A stretch of 8,020 nt of DNA from positions 1 through 8,020 of the forward strand of contig VGWY01000122.1 in the NCBI GenBank assembly GCA_016873575.1, read 5' to 3'. Shown piece by piece: positions 1 through 5,103 of the stretch. This DNA is from Nitrospira sp. (GTDB taxonomy: Bacteria; Nitrospirota; Thermodesulfovibrionia; Thermodesulfovibrionales; SM23-35). Under the pieces are notes generated by a model, which was given only the letters and a program-made list of their open reading frames with translations, did no database searches and was not told the origin of the DNA. The translations under genes and the position numbers were made by a program. How positions within the stretch are numbered: the first letter of the stretch is position 1; every line of letters starts with the position of its first letter.

Positions 1-186
1 AATAGAGATAGAAACTGTCATTGCGAGTGAAGTTGCGAGGCGATGCCGAAGCAAACCCGGAGCGAGATTCCTCACTTCGTTCGGAACAAGCTCCGCAATC
101 TCGCCTTTTTGCAAAGAGATTGCCACGCACCCTTCGGGTGCTCGCAATGACAAACATATCAGGGTGTTAGATTGTCTATCTCTATT
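1..186. repeat. Long imperfect palindrome (dispersed hairpin repeat)
   Basis: Two sets of inverted arms are visible. The outer arms are aatagagatag at 1-11 and ctatctctatt at 176-186. The next pair is tgtcattgcgag at 16-27 and ctcgcaatgaca at 141-152. A further internal pair is gcaatctc at 95-102 and gagattgc at 116-123. All three are exact complements. The interior is rich in gcgag and cgaagc words. The 'gtcattgcgag...ctcgcaatgac' style is that of dispersed non-coding repeats common in environmental bacterial genomes. No gene is seen in 1-239 on either strand. The element could extend left of the window. Whether it acts as DNA or as an RNA hairpin cannot be told. Confidence 0.75.
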
Positions 187-239
187 TTTCAGTTTTATCA
201 TAATTGTAGATATAACATATTAGAGGTATAATAAGTGCC

Positions 240-1007
240 ATGATCATGAACACATTCAGCATATTTGATGGAATTGGCCAGAAGCTCGAAAGGAGGCTCT
301 GGAGAGAAGGCATCCTTACATGGAATCATTTCCTTGAAACAAAAAACCTCCCGTTTATGAATCCATCAAGAAAGAAACACTTAGATGAGTCACTCTTTTC
401 AGCATACACCAACCTTACAGAGGAAAACGCAGAGTACTTTACAGCAACCGTTCAAAGAAACGAACACTGGAGATTATTTGATGTCTTTAAGGACGATGCC
501 GTCTGCCTTGATATTGAGACAAATGGTTTCCCTGCTAACAGAGGTGGCCGTGTAACAGTTGTCGGTATGTATGATGGGAAGGAATATAAATGCTTCGTAA
601 GAGGGGAAAATCTTTCAGCAGAGGTGCTGAATGAAGAACTTTCAAAATATAAATATCTCATAACATTCTATGGCTCTGTGTTTGACATCCCATTCCTCAA
701 GACATGCGTGAAAGGGCTTCGATTTGATATTCCACATTTTGACCTCTGTTTTGCTGCAAGAAGACTCGGCTTAAAGGGTGGGCTCAAGAAGCTTGAACCA
801 TGCTTTGGTATCCAAAGACCTGAAGAGGTAAAAGAGATGAATGGTTATGATGCAGTCCTCCTCTGGAATGAGGTAAAAAAGGGAAACAGCAATGCACTCG
901 ATTTGCTCTTGCTTTATAATAGAGAGGATACGGTAAATCTCTTTGACATGGCAGATAGTATCTACCAGAGACTGAAAGCCTCAACAGGTATTGAGGAATA
1001 TATATAA
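240..1007 (+). CDS. RNase H-like DEDD exonuclease domain protein (YprB type)
   Basis: This 255-residue soluble protein has the RNase_H_2 (YprB) fold of 3'-5' exonucleases, probably acting on DNA or RNA ends in the cytoplasm. Residues 6-32 (IFDGIGQKLERRLWREGILT) resemble a helix-hairpin-helix, a nucleic-acid-binding element often fused to this domain. The catalytic pattern is visible: D91-x-E93 in LDIETNG, D149 in YGSVFDIPFL, the FDLCFAARRLG segment at 167-177 with a following LKKLE, and D230 in YNREDTVNL. All four acidic positions are intact, so the enzyme should be active. The ATG at 240 follows agaggt at 222-227, a 12-base spacing; the ATG two codons later is further away and less likely. 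The gene stands alone and converges on nifS with 29 bases between stops. Its exact substrate is not known from sequence. Confidence 0.85.
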   Translation: MIMNTFSIFDGIGQKLERRLWREGILTWNHFLETKNLPFMNPSRKKHLDESLFSAYTNLTEENAEYFTATVQRNEHWRLFDVFKDDAVCLDIETNGFPANRGGRVTVVGMYDGKEYKCFVRGENLSAEVLNEELSKYKYLITFYGSVFDIPFLKTCVKGLRFDIPHFDLCFAARRLGLKGGLKKLEPCFGIQRPEEVKEMNGYDAVLLWNEVKKGNSNALDLLLLYNREDTVNLFDMADSIYQRLKASTGIEEYI

Positions 1008-1036
1008 TCGAAAATCCAGATGTCAAAGCACAAATC

Positions 1037-2206
1037 TCAAACCTTTATTTTTTCCTTACCAAATGGGGAGAGTGTTCTCAGCTTTTGTATGATAGATGGC
1101 ATAACTTCGATGACCTTGTCTATCTCAGCATCTCCATTATAGCGGCTGAGCGAAAATCTAATCGAACCGTGTATGCAGGTAAAAGGTACTCCCATCGACC
1201 GTAATACATGGCTTGGTTCGAGGGAGCCTGAGGTACACGCTGACCCTGATGAGGCGCATATACCGTACTCATTGAGTCTGAGGAGGATTGCCTCTCCCTC
1301 TACATACTCGAAGCTGATATTTGTTGTATTCGGAAGACGATGTTCTATGTCGCCATTTACCCTTGCATCAGGACAATTCTGAAGTAAAGTCCTCTCCAGT
1401 TTATCTCTGAGGGAACTGAGATAGACGATTTCTTTATCGAGGTTTTGCATGGCGAGTTCACAAGCCTTTCCCATGCCGATAAGAGAGGCTACATTCTCTG
1501 TGCCAGCCCTTCTTCCGTTCTCTTGATGCCCACCGATGATATAAGGATAAAACCGTGTACCTTTTCTGACATAGAGTGCACCAACCCCTTTTGGAGCATG
1601 TAACTTGTGTCCGGAGAGGGAGAGCATATCCACTGGAAGTGTTTTAACATCTATGGGGATCTTCCCAACTGCCTGAACAGCATCCGTATGAAAGAGTATC
1701 TTTCTCTCCCTGAGGATTTCACCTAATTCATGTATGGGAAACATAACTCCTGTTTCATTATTCGCATACATAATCGAGACGACTGCGGTATCTTCATCAA
1801 TTGCCTTCATGAATGCTTCTATATTGAGCCTTCCGAGACTGTCAACCGGCAGGAATGTAACACGATATCCCTTTCGTGCAAGATGTTTGCAGAAATTCCG
1901 GACTGCAGGATGTTCTACCCTTGTCGAAACTATATGTCTTTTCTGGGGAAATGTTTCCACTGCATTCATGATAGCGGTATTATCACTTTCTGTGCCACAA
2001 CTCGTGAATATGATCTCATCCAACTCTGCACCAATGAGGGCTGCAACCTGAGCCCGTGCTTCTTCTATCTTTTTGTAAAGCTGTCCCCCAAAGGTATGCA
2101 TGCTTGATGGGTTGCCATAAAGGTCTCGCAGATAGGGAAGCATCTCATCAAGAACCTCAGGAGCTACAGGAGTAGTTGCATTGTTATCGAGATAGATTGG
2201 GTTCAT
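1037..2206 (-). CDS. nifS: Cysteine desulfurase NifS
   Basis: This PLP enzyme takes sulfur from L-cysteine, leaving alanine and a persulfide that it passes to the Fe-S scaffold. The 389 residues match the usual NifS/IscS length. Visible landmarks are YLDNNATTPV at 5-14, GTESDN at 71-76, H99 (ring stacking on PLP), D175 and Q178 in HTDAVQAVGK, and H200-K201 in SGHKLHAPKG, with K201 forming the Schiff base. RRAGTEN is at 232-238 and catalytic C324 lies in SSGSACTSG. The short catalytic-loop sequence is that of group I (NifS/IscS), not SufS. The ATG at 2206 overlaps the nifU stop as ATGA, and a strong ggaggaagg precedes it inside the nifU end, so the two are translationally coupled. NifS and IscS are hard to separate by sequence; the adjacent NifU decides the name. 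No key residue is missing. Confidence 0.95.
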   Translation of the reverse strand: MNPIYLDNNATTPVAPEVLDEMLPYLRDLYGNPSSMHTFGGQLYKKIEEARAQVAALIGAELDEIIFTSCGTESDNTAIMNAVETFPQKRHIVSTRVEHPAVRNFCKHLARKGYRVTFLPVDSLGRLNIEAFMKAIDEDTAVVSIMYANNETGVMFPIHELGEILRERKILFHTDAVQAVGKIPIDVKTLPVDMLSLSGHKLHAPKGVGALYVRKGTRFYPYIIGGHQENGRRAGTENVASLIGMGKACELAMQNLDKEIVYLSSLRDKLERTLLQNCPDARVNGDIEHRLPNTTNISFEYVEGEAILLRLNEYGICASSGSACTSGSLEPSHVLRSMGVPFTCIHGSIRFSLSRYNGDAEIDKVIEVMPSIIQKLRTLSPFGKEKIKV

Positions 2207-3036
2207 CCTTCCTCCACAATAATATCCGCGCTGACAAGTTCCCTTAATTTCTCCTCAATACCTTTCAGAGTAACATTACCCATGGGACATGCAACACACA
2301 TTGCCCTGAAGCCAACGATAACCCTGTTCCCATCAATATCAATAAGCTCTATATCTCCTCCATCACCCTGAAGGCGAGGCCTGATTTCTTTTTCTATGAC
2401 CTCCTGTATAAGCGCAATCTTCTGGAGATTGGTCAGTTTTTTCAGTGCCTTTGGTTTTTCAGGCACTGCCTTTACAGCCCATATATCCTTGAGGATAGCT
2501 TCAATATCAGGTATGCATGTGCCACAGCCTCCTCCTGCCTTTGTATAGTTGGTTACTTCTTCAACTGTTGTAAGGTGATTTTCTATGGCAACCTTCCGTA
2601 TCTTTTCTTCTGAGACATTGAAACACTCACAGACAATTTTTTCTTCTGCTTCAACAGGCTTTTCCTCTCCCCTGTAATTTGCTATTGCTGCCTCAAGAGC
2701 CTCCCTCCCCATGACAGAACAGTGCATCTTTTCCTTTGGAAGGCCACCGAGGTAATCTGCAATATCCTGATTGGTAACTGTGAGGGCTTCGTCTAAGGTT
2801 TTTCCTTTTATGATATCTGTAAGTGCAGATGAGCTTGCTATGGCAGATGCACATCCAAAGGTCTGGAACTTTGCATCAAGTATCCTATTTGTTTCCTTGT
2901 CAATCTTGAGAAAGAGCTTGAGGGCATCTCCGCAGATGATGCTGCCGACGTCGCCGACAGCGTCAGGATTTTCTATTTCACCAGCATTTTTTGGATTCAG
3001 GAAAAACTCTTTTACCTTCTCCGTATAATCCCACAT
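2203..3036 (-). CDS. nifU: Fe-S cluster scaffold protein NifU (three-domain)
   Basis: This is the scaffold that assembles Fe-S clusters from NifS-derived sulfur and hands them to apo-proteins. All three NifU domains are present in 277 residues. The N-terminal IscU-like domain (1-123) has C35, D37, C62 and C106, matching the positions of the ligands in Azotobacter NifU. A central BFD-like [2Fe-2S] domain (about 133-186) has C136-x-C138 and C171-x2-C174. The C-terminal Nfu domain (about 204-277) has C247-x2-C250 in AMCVACPMGN. The start MWDYTEKVKEFFLNPKNAG is the family's standard N-terminus, so the ATG at 3036 is secure although its ribosome binding site is poor (only aagg, 1 base away). The gene overlaps nifS by 4 bases. 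Full-length NifU also serves general Fe-S assembly in non-diazotrophs; no nitrogenase gene is present here, so diazotrophy should not be assumed. Confidence 0.95.
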   Translation of the reverse strand: MWDYTEKVKEFFLNPKNAGEIENPDAVGDVGSIICGDALKLFLKIDKETNRILDAKFQTFGCASAIASSSALTDIIKGKTLDEALTVTNQDIADYLGGLPKEKMHCSVMGREALEAAIANYRGEEKPVEAEEKIVCECFNVSEEKIRKVAIENHLTTVEEVTNYTKAGGGCGTCIPDIEAILKDIWAVKAVPEKPKALKKLTNLQKIALIQEVIEKEIRPRLQGDGGDIELIDIDGNRVIVGFRAMCVACPMGNVTLKGIEEKLRELVSADIIVEEG

Positions 3037-3043
3037 GCCTTAT

Positions 3044-3073
3044 TTTTTAACAGAGTTGGAAACTTAATGTCAA
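3044..3073 (-). promoter_or_regulatory. Candidate sigma-70-type promoter of nifUS
   Basis: On the minus strand a perfect TTGACA (plus-strand tgtcaa, 3068-3073) is followed after 17-18 bases by TTAAAA or TAAAAA (3044-3050). The -10 match is only partial. If used, transcription would start around 3038, almost at the nifU ATG, giving a leaderless or nearly leaderless message. No Rrf2/IscR-like palindrome was recognised here. Confidence 0.35.
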
Positions 3074-3147
3074 ATCGTTCTGGGGATGAAAATGCTAAAG
3101 TTCAGAAGTGCACAAAAAGGGAAATTTCACTTATGGTAATTACACTA

Positions 3148-3570
3148 TTATCTGAATGGATTCTTAATAACCATACCTTTAATATTATGCTTATCAGAAA
3201 GGTCTTCGGAAAGAATCGTTTTTGCCCCTCCGGCAAGAGCCGACGCAACTATGAGGGAGTCCCAAAAAGAATATTTGTATCTTTCATGTAACTCAATCGC
3301 TTCAAATATAGTCGCCATAGTATTTATGACAACATCCCATTTTGAGAGCTTCCTTAGAATATCCTCTGCTAACGCTATATCCAACGGCATCGAGATTTTT
3401 CCGGTTACGGTAACAAAGAACTCCTGCAGGGTCTGCGTGCTTAAAATCCCGATGCCTGAACGCCAAAGATCTTTCATGACATTTAATGCAATTTGATGTT
3501 TGTGCCCTGCATCTATGTCATAGGCATATACAAGCACATTTGTATCCACAAACACCTTATCTCCGCTCAT
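3148..3570 (-). CDS. vapC: PIN-domain toxin (VapC-like), module 1
   Basis: A 140-residue PIN-domain ribonuclease, the expected toxin size. The acidic active-site set is present: D9 in VFVDTNVLVYAYD, E50 in TLQEFFVT, D104 in SFWDSLIVASAL and D123 in ILSEDLSD. Such toxins cleave RNA, often tRNA or rRNA, when the antitoxin is lost. I chose the ATG at 3570 rather than the upstream in-frame ATG at 3612. The later start puts the first PIN strand at the N-terminus, has gaggaa 4 bases ahead of it, and overlaps the antitoxin stop by only 14 bases, as is usual for these pairs. The upstream extension would run through the antitoxin's C-terminus in another frame. It is the gene immediately upstream of nifU on the same strand, with 111 bases between them. 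The RNA target cannot be read from sequence. Confidence 0.9.
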   Translation of the reverse strand: MSGDKVFVDTNVLVYAYDIDAGHKHQIALNVMKDLWRSGIGILSTQTLQEFFVTVTGKISMPLDIALAEDILRKLSKWDVVINTMATIFEAIELHERYKYSFWDSLIVASALAGGAKTILSEDLSDKHNIKGMVIKNPFR

Positions 3571-3802
3571 GCAATTCCTCACGTGAACAGGGCATGCGCC
3601 CGCCAGTGCCAAGATGAATCCCTTGTTCCATACGTCTGATTTCTGTTTCCATCGCTTCCTTGTATCCCGTATCCTTCCTGATCTTCTCTTCGAGGGATTC
3701 CCTTATTAACGCGCTGAGCGATTTCTCTTCCTTAAGCGCCAACACCTTCGCCTTTTTCAGTATTGACTTGGGCAATGACAGCGTAATATTCTGCCTTTCC
3801 AT
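3557..3802 (-). CDS. Ribbon-helix-helix antitoxin, module 1
   Basis: An 81-residue antitoxin that should bind DNA through its N-terminus and neutralise the PIN toxin with its C-terminus. The N-terminal 4-44 segment (ITLSLPKSILKKAKVLA then SLSALIRESLEEKI) is a CopG/Arc-type ribbon-helix-helix. A linker helix follows, and the tail at 64-80, with LGTGG and SREELHER, is of a type often seen in antitoxins of PIN toxins. The ATG at 3802 has a near-perfect aaggaggt 4 bases upstream. The stop lies inside the toxin gene, so the pair is translationally coupled. A 14-base palindrome upstream fits autoregulation. The name vapB is sometimes used for such antitoxins; I leave the symbol blank because that name covers several unrelated folds. 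Confidence 0.88.
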   Translation of the reverse strand: MERQNITLSLPKSILKKAKVLALKEEKSLSALIRESLEEKIRKDTGYKEAMETEIRRMEQGIHLGTGGRMPCSREELHERR

Positions 3803-3823
3803 ACAGACCTCCTTTCACATTTT

Positions 3824-3837
3824 CACATAATTATGTG
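3824..3837. promoter_or_regulatory. Perfect palindrome, probable operator of toxin-antitoxin module 1
   Basis: cacataattatgtg is a perfect 14-base palindrome, 22 bases ahead of the antitoxin ATG at 3802. Ribbon-helix-helix antitoxins bind such short palindromes to repress their own operon. A perfect TTGACA on the minus strand lies at 3858-3863. The best-spaced -10 (tacaca, 18-base spacing) is weak, whereas cataat within the palindrome matches well but is spaced too far. The promoter is therefore uncertain, but the palindrome would overlap either. Confidence 0.55.
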
Positions 3838-3862
3838 TACCACACATTTACGTGATATGTCA

Positions 3863-3908
3863 AATGAAACATTCATGTCGTCAGGTCGGCACAAAGGGGA
3901 ATGAAAAT
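3863..3908 (+). repeat. 46-base dispersed repeat, copy A
   Basis: This segment matches 7428-7473 at 42 of 46 positions by eye. The shared core runs from aatgaaac through gtcggcacaaaggggaatga. Copy A is followed directly by a C/G-tract hairpin at 3909-3953, copy B by a different hairpin repeat. It lies just upstream of module 1, and its left edge touches the candidate -35 box of that module. Confidence 0.8.
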
Positions 3909-3953
3909 AATCCCCCTTAACCCCCCTTTATAAAATGGGGGAAAGGGGGGATT
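3909..3953. repeat. C-tract/G-tract hairpin repeat between the two toxin-antitoxin modules
   Basis: The outer arms aatccccc (3909-3916) and gggggatt (3946-3953) are exact complements. Inner ccccc (3922-3926) pairs with ggggg (3937-3941) around an AT loop. Read on the minus strand it lies downstream of the module 2 toxin stop and is followed by attattttcatt, so it could also end that transcript, but the U-run is broken. The form is that of a dispersed hairpin element. Confidence 0.65.
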
Positions 3954-3971
3954 TGAAAGGTATTTTTATAT

Positions 3972-3995
3972 ACGGTGTCTGACCCCCAAAAATTG
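3972..3995 (+). repeat. 24-base direct repeat, left copy beside module 2
   Basis: 23 of 24 bases match 4887-4910, with the single mismatch at the third base. The shared core is gtgtctgacccccaaaaatt. This copy begins 48 bases beyond the stop of the module 2 toxin. The two copies are in the same orientation, 915 bases apart, and enclose the whole toxin-antitoxin pair with its promoter. Confidence 0.8.
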
Positions 3996-4019
3996 CATGT
4001 TTACACAAGTTGAAGATAT

Positions 4020-4421
4020 TCATACGCGTTTTGCGATTTTGTTAAGTTCATCATCGAAGGTAAAAAGATGATCCCCTCTGCCCGTGGATTTTGCATATAA
4101 AATGCAATCAACGATATCAAGTCGCCCTTCTGAAAAAAGGGATAATGCACGGATGATCTCTCTCTGGTCGTCATTTGCAATCCCCTTATAGTGCAGAATA
4201 TCGATCAGGCTTTCGGCAGCCTTGTCTTTAGGAACCAGATATATCTTTGTCAGGACATAGATGCATTCCACAACAACACTTTCAAGGATTACGGCCCTTA
4301 TGTTGCCGTTTTTAACGTTGTCAAAAAAGTTCTTGGCCTTTGTGTAAAGAGAGGCATCATCTTTTACAAGATAACGGATTATAGTGTTGGTATCAGGAAG
4401 ACTTCTTGCCGGTTTTTTCAC
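4020..4421 (-). CDS. vapC: PIN-domain toxin VapC, module 2
   Basis: A 133-residue PIN-domain ribonuclease. Active-site acids are visible at D10 (PDTNTIIRYLVKDD), E52 (VVVECIYVL), D105 (DIVDCILYAK) and D123 (LFTFDDEL). This belongs to a different PIN subgroup from module 1: the two toxins share little beyond the motif residues. The start codon is GTG at 4421, preceded by gggagg (4431-4436) with a 9-base spacing. That start overlaps the antitoxin by 29 bases and puts the first PIN strand close to the N-terminus. The frame is intact to its stop, so the toxin should be functional and must be held by the antitoxin encoded just upstream. The target RNA is not known. Confidence 0.9.
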   Translation of the reverse strand: MKKPARSLPDTNTIIRYLVKDDASLYTKAKNFFDNVKNGNIRAVILESVVVECIYVLTKIYLVPKDKAAESLIDILHYKGIANDDQREIIRALSLFSEGRLDIVDCILYAKSTGRGDHLFTFDDELNKIAKRV

Positions 4422-4647
4422 GGACAGCCACCTCCCATGCCCTGTCTTTCATCTGTTTCATGGATACGCCCGGCTTGACATTCCTGGCGTATTCACCGAG
4501 TGAACCGGCTGCATCCCGAACCGGCTTCACAATGATGGTATCATCCTCTACCTCGAAATAAACAGTATTGCTTTTGAGCTTCTTGCGAATTTCCTTCGGA
4601 ATGGTAACCTGTCCTTTACTTGTGATCTTTACTGCTACGGTTGTCAT
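4393..4647 (-). CDS. vapB: AbrB/MazE-type antitoxin VapB, module 2
   Basis: An 84-residue antitoxin. Residues 4-46 (VAVKITSKGQVTIPKEIRKKL, then VYFEVEDDTIIVKPV) are a typical SpoVT/AbrB swapped-hairpin DNA-binding domain. The charged C-terminal half (about 47-84, including SLGEYARNVKPG) is the usual toxin-binding segment, close to what precedes PIN toxins in VapBC pairs. The ATG at 4647 follows aaggtga at 4655-4661 with 7 bases between. The stop lies within the toxin gene. It is expected to repress its own promoter at 4691-4719 through the inverted repeat at 4676-4700. Its fold is unrelated to the module 1 antitoxin, so the two modules are not a recent duplication and cross-neutralisation is unlikely. 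Confidence 0.92.
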   Translation of the reverse strand: MTTVAVKITSKGQVTIPKEIRKKLKSNTVYFEVEDDTIIVKPVRDAAGSLGEYARNVKPGVSMKQMKDRAWEVAVREKTGKKSS

Positions 4648-4675
4648 CTTTAAATCACCTTACCTTTCCATTAAG

Positions 4676-4700
4676 GTATTACTTATTAGAATAGTAATAC
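4676..4700. promoter_or_regulatory. Inverted repeat, probable operator of module 2
   Basis: gtattact at 4676-4683 and agtaatac at 4693-4700 are exact complements with a 9-base spacer. The right arm contains the -10 box of the module 2 promoter, so a bound antitoxin or toxin-antitoxin complex would block RNA polymerase. Position, symmetry and the AbrB-type antitoxin support autoregulation; binding itself is inferred. Confidence 0.6.
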
Positions 4701-4719
4701 TTATAGGCATTTTTGTCAA
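4691..4719 (-). promoter_or_regulatory. Sigma-70-type promoter of module 2
   Basis: On the minus strand a perfect TTGACA (plus-strand tgtcaa, 4714-4719) is separated by exactly 17 bases from TACTAT (plus-strand atagta, 4691-4696), which matches the -10 consensus at 4 of 6 positions. The start would be near 4684, giving a leader of about 37 bases to the antitoxin ATG. This is the best promoter in the minus-strand block. Confidence 0.65.
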
Positions 4720-4886
4720 TATGCATGCCTGACATTACTGTATCCCTTTAAAGATCCTCCGCCCTTCCCTTTAAAAAAAGAGGATTTTTTACCTGCTGGT
4801 AACAATCAAAATGAAGCCAAAAGTAACAATAGGTGCATAGTCAAAATCCGTAAAAAGACAGACGTATCCGGCAAACGGTGTCAATA

Positions 4887-4910
4887 ACCGTGTCTGACCC
4901 CCAAAAATTG
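4887..4910 (+). repeat. 24-base direct repeat, right copy beside module 2
   Basis: Partner of 3972-3995, with one mismatch. Just to its left, acggtgtc at 4875-4882 repeats the first eight bases of the left copy, and its acggt can pair with accgt at 4887-4891. This suggests a partly duplicated or rearranged end. No transposase gene or gene remnant is seen near either copy. Confidence 0.8.
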
Positions 4911-4945
4911 ACACATTTGCTGATACTATCTTTATCTGCTATTAT
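4908..4945 (+). promoter_or_regulatory. Candidate promoter of the phosphorylase-regulator pair
   Basis: TTGCTG (4917-4922) and TATTAT (4940-4945) are 17 bases apart; the -10 matches at 5 of 6 positions and the -35 at 3 of 6. A perfect TTGACA also lies at 4908-4913, formed where the direct repeat ends, but its properly spaced -10 (tttatc) is poor. Either would give a leader of about 150 bases carrying the hairpin at 4980-5040. Confidence 0.35.
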
Positions 4946-4979
4946 TTACTAAGGAGTTCATAAGTAATGTCACGTTGTA

Positions 4980-5040
4980 TGTCATTCCCGCTTGTCGGGA
5001 ATCTTTCTGAAAGAAGGATTGCGGACAAGCCGCAATGACA
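4980..5040. repeat. Hairpin repeat with mismatched arm types
   Basis: tgtcattcccgcttgtcggg at 4980-4999 and its continuation aatc pair imperfectly with ggattgcggacaagccgcaatgaca at the right end. The outer seven bases (tgtcatt and aatgaca) and the central cttgtc/gacaag pair exactly. The left arm is of the 'cattcccg' form and the right arm of the 'cattgcgg' form. It sits 63 bases ahead of the phosphorylase ATG, and no gene lies in it. Confidence 0.7.
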
Positions 5041-5103
5041 GAAATCATTAAAAGGATGTGGGTTTGCTTATGGTCTTATTAGTATGAGTAACTTGAGGTT
5101 GCG

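Larger units (their letters stand above)
4720..5103. other. Intergenic region between the divergent module 2 and phosphorylase genes
   Basis: No gene is supported on either strand. It contains the right 24-base repeat (4887-4910), a candidate plus-strand promoter (4908-4945) and a hairpin repeat (4980-5040). A small inverted pair, atcctc (4754-4759) and gaggat (4780-4785) followed by a T-run, is present, but no upstream plus-strand gene would need it as a terminator. Confidence 0.6.

Noticed and set aside
16..152. Insertion sequence or transfer RNA in the hairpin region
   Set aside because: There is no transposase frame and no target duplication, and the fold lacks tRNA landmarks; it is a non-coding palindromic repeat.
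784..1026. Minus-strand open frame opposite the exonuclease gene
   Set aside because: It is a shadow of the real plus-strand gene, whose catalytic motifs run through this region.
1730..2107. Two plus-strand open frames antisense to nifS
   Set aside because: They lie wholly inside a well-supported nifS, resemble no known protein and have no convincing ribosome binding site.
1037..3036. Nitrogen fixation locus
   Set aside because: Only nifU and nifS are present, with no nitrogenase or cofactor genes; these two also serve general Fe-S assembly.
3067..3291. Plus-strand open frame of 74 codons
   Set aside because: It overlaps the toxin gene on the other strand, has no recognisable domain and begins within the nifU upstream region.
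3863..3995. CRISPR-like array in the repeat cluster between toxin-antitoxin modules
   Set aside because: The repeats differ from one another, are not regularly spaced, and no Cas gene is present.
4754..4790. Possible rho-independent terminator (atcctc/gaggat then T-run)
   Set aside because: The stem is only six bases with a 20-base loop, and no plus-strand gene lies upstream that it could terminate.
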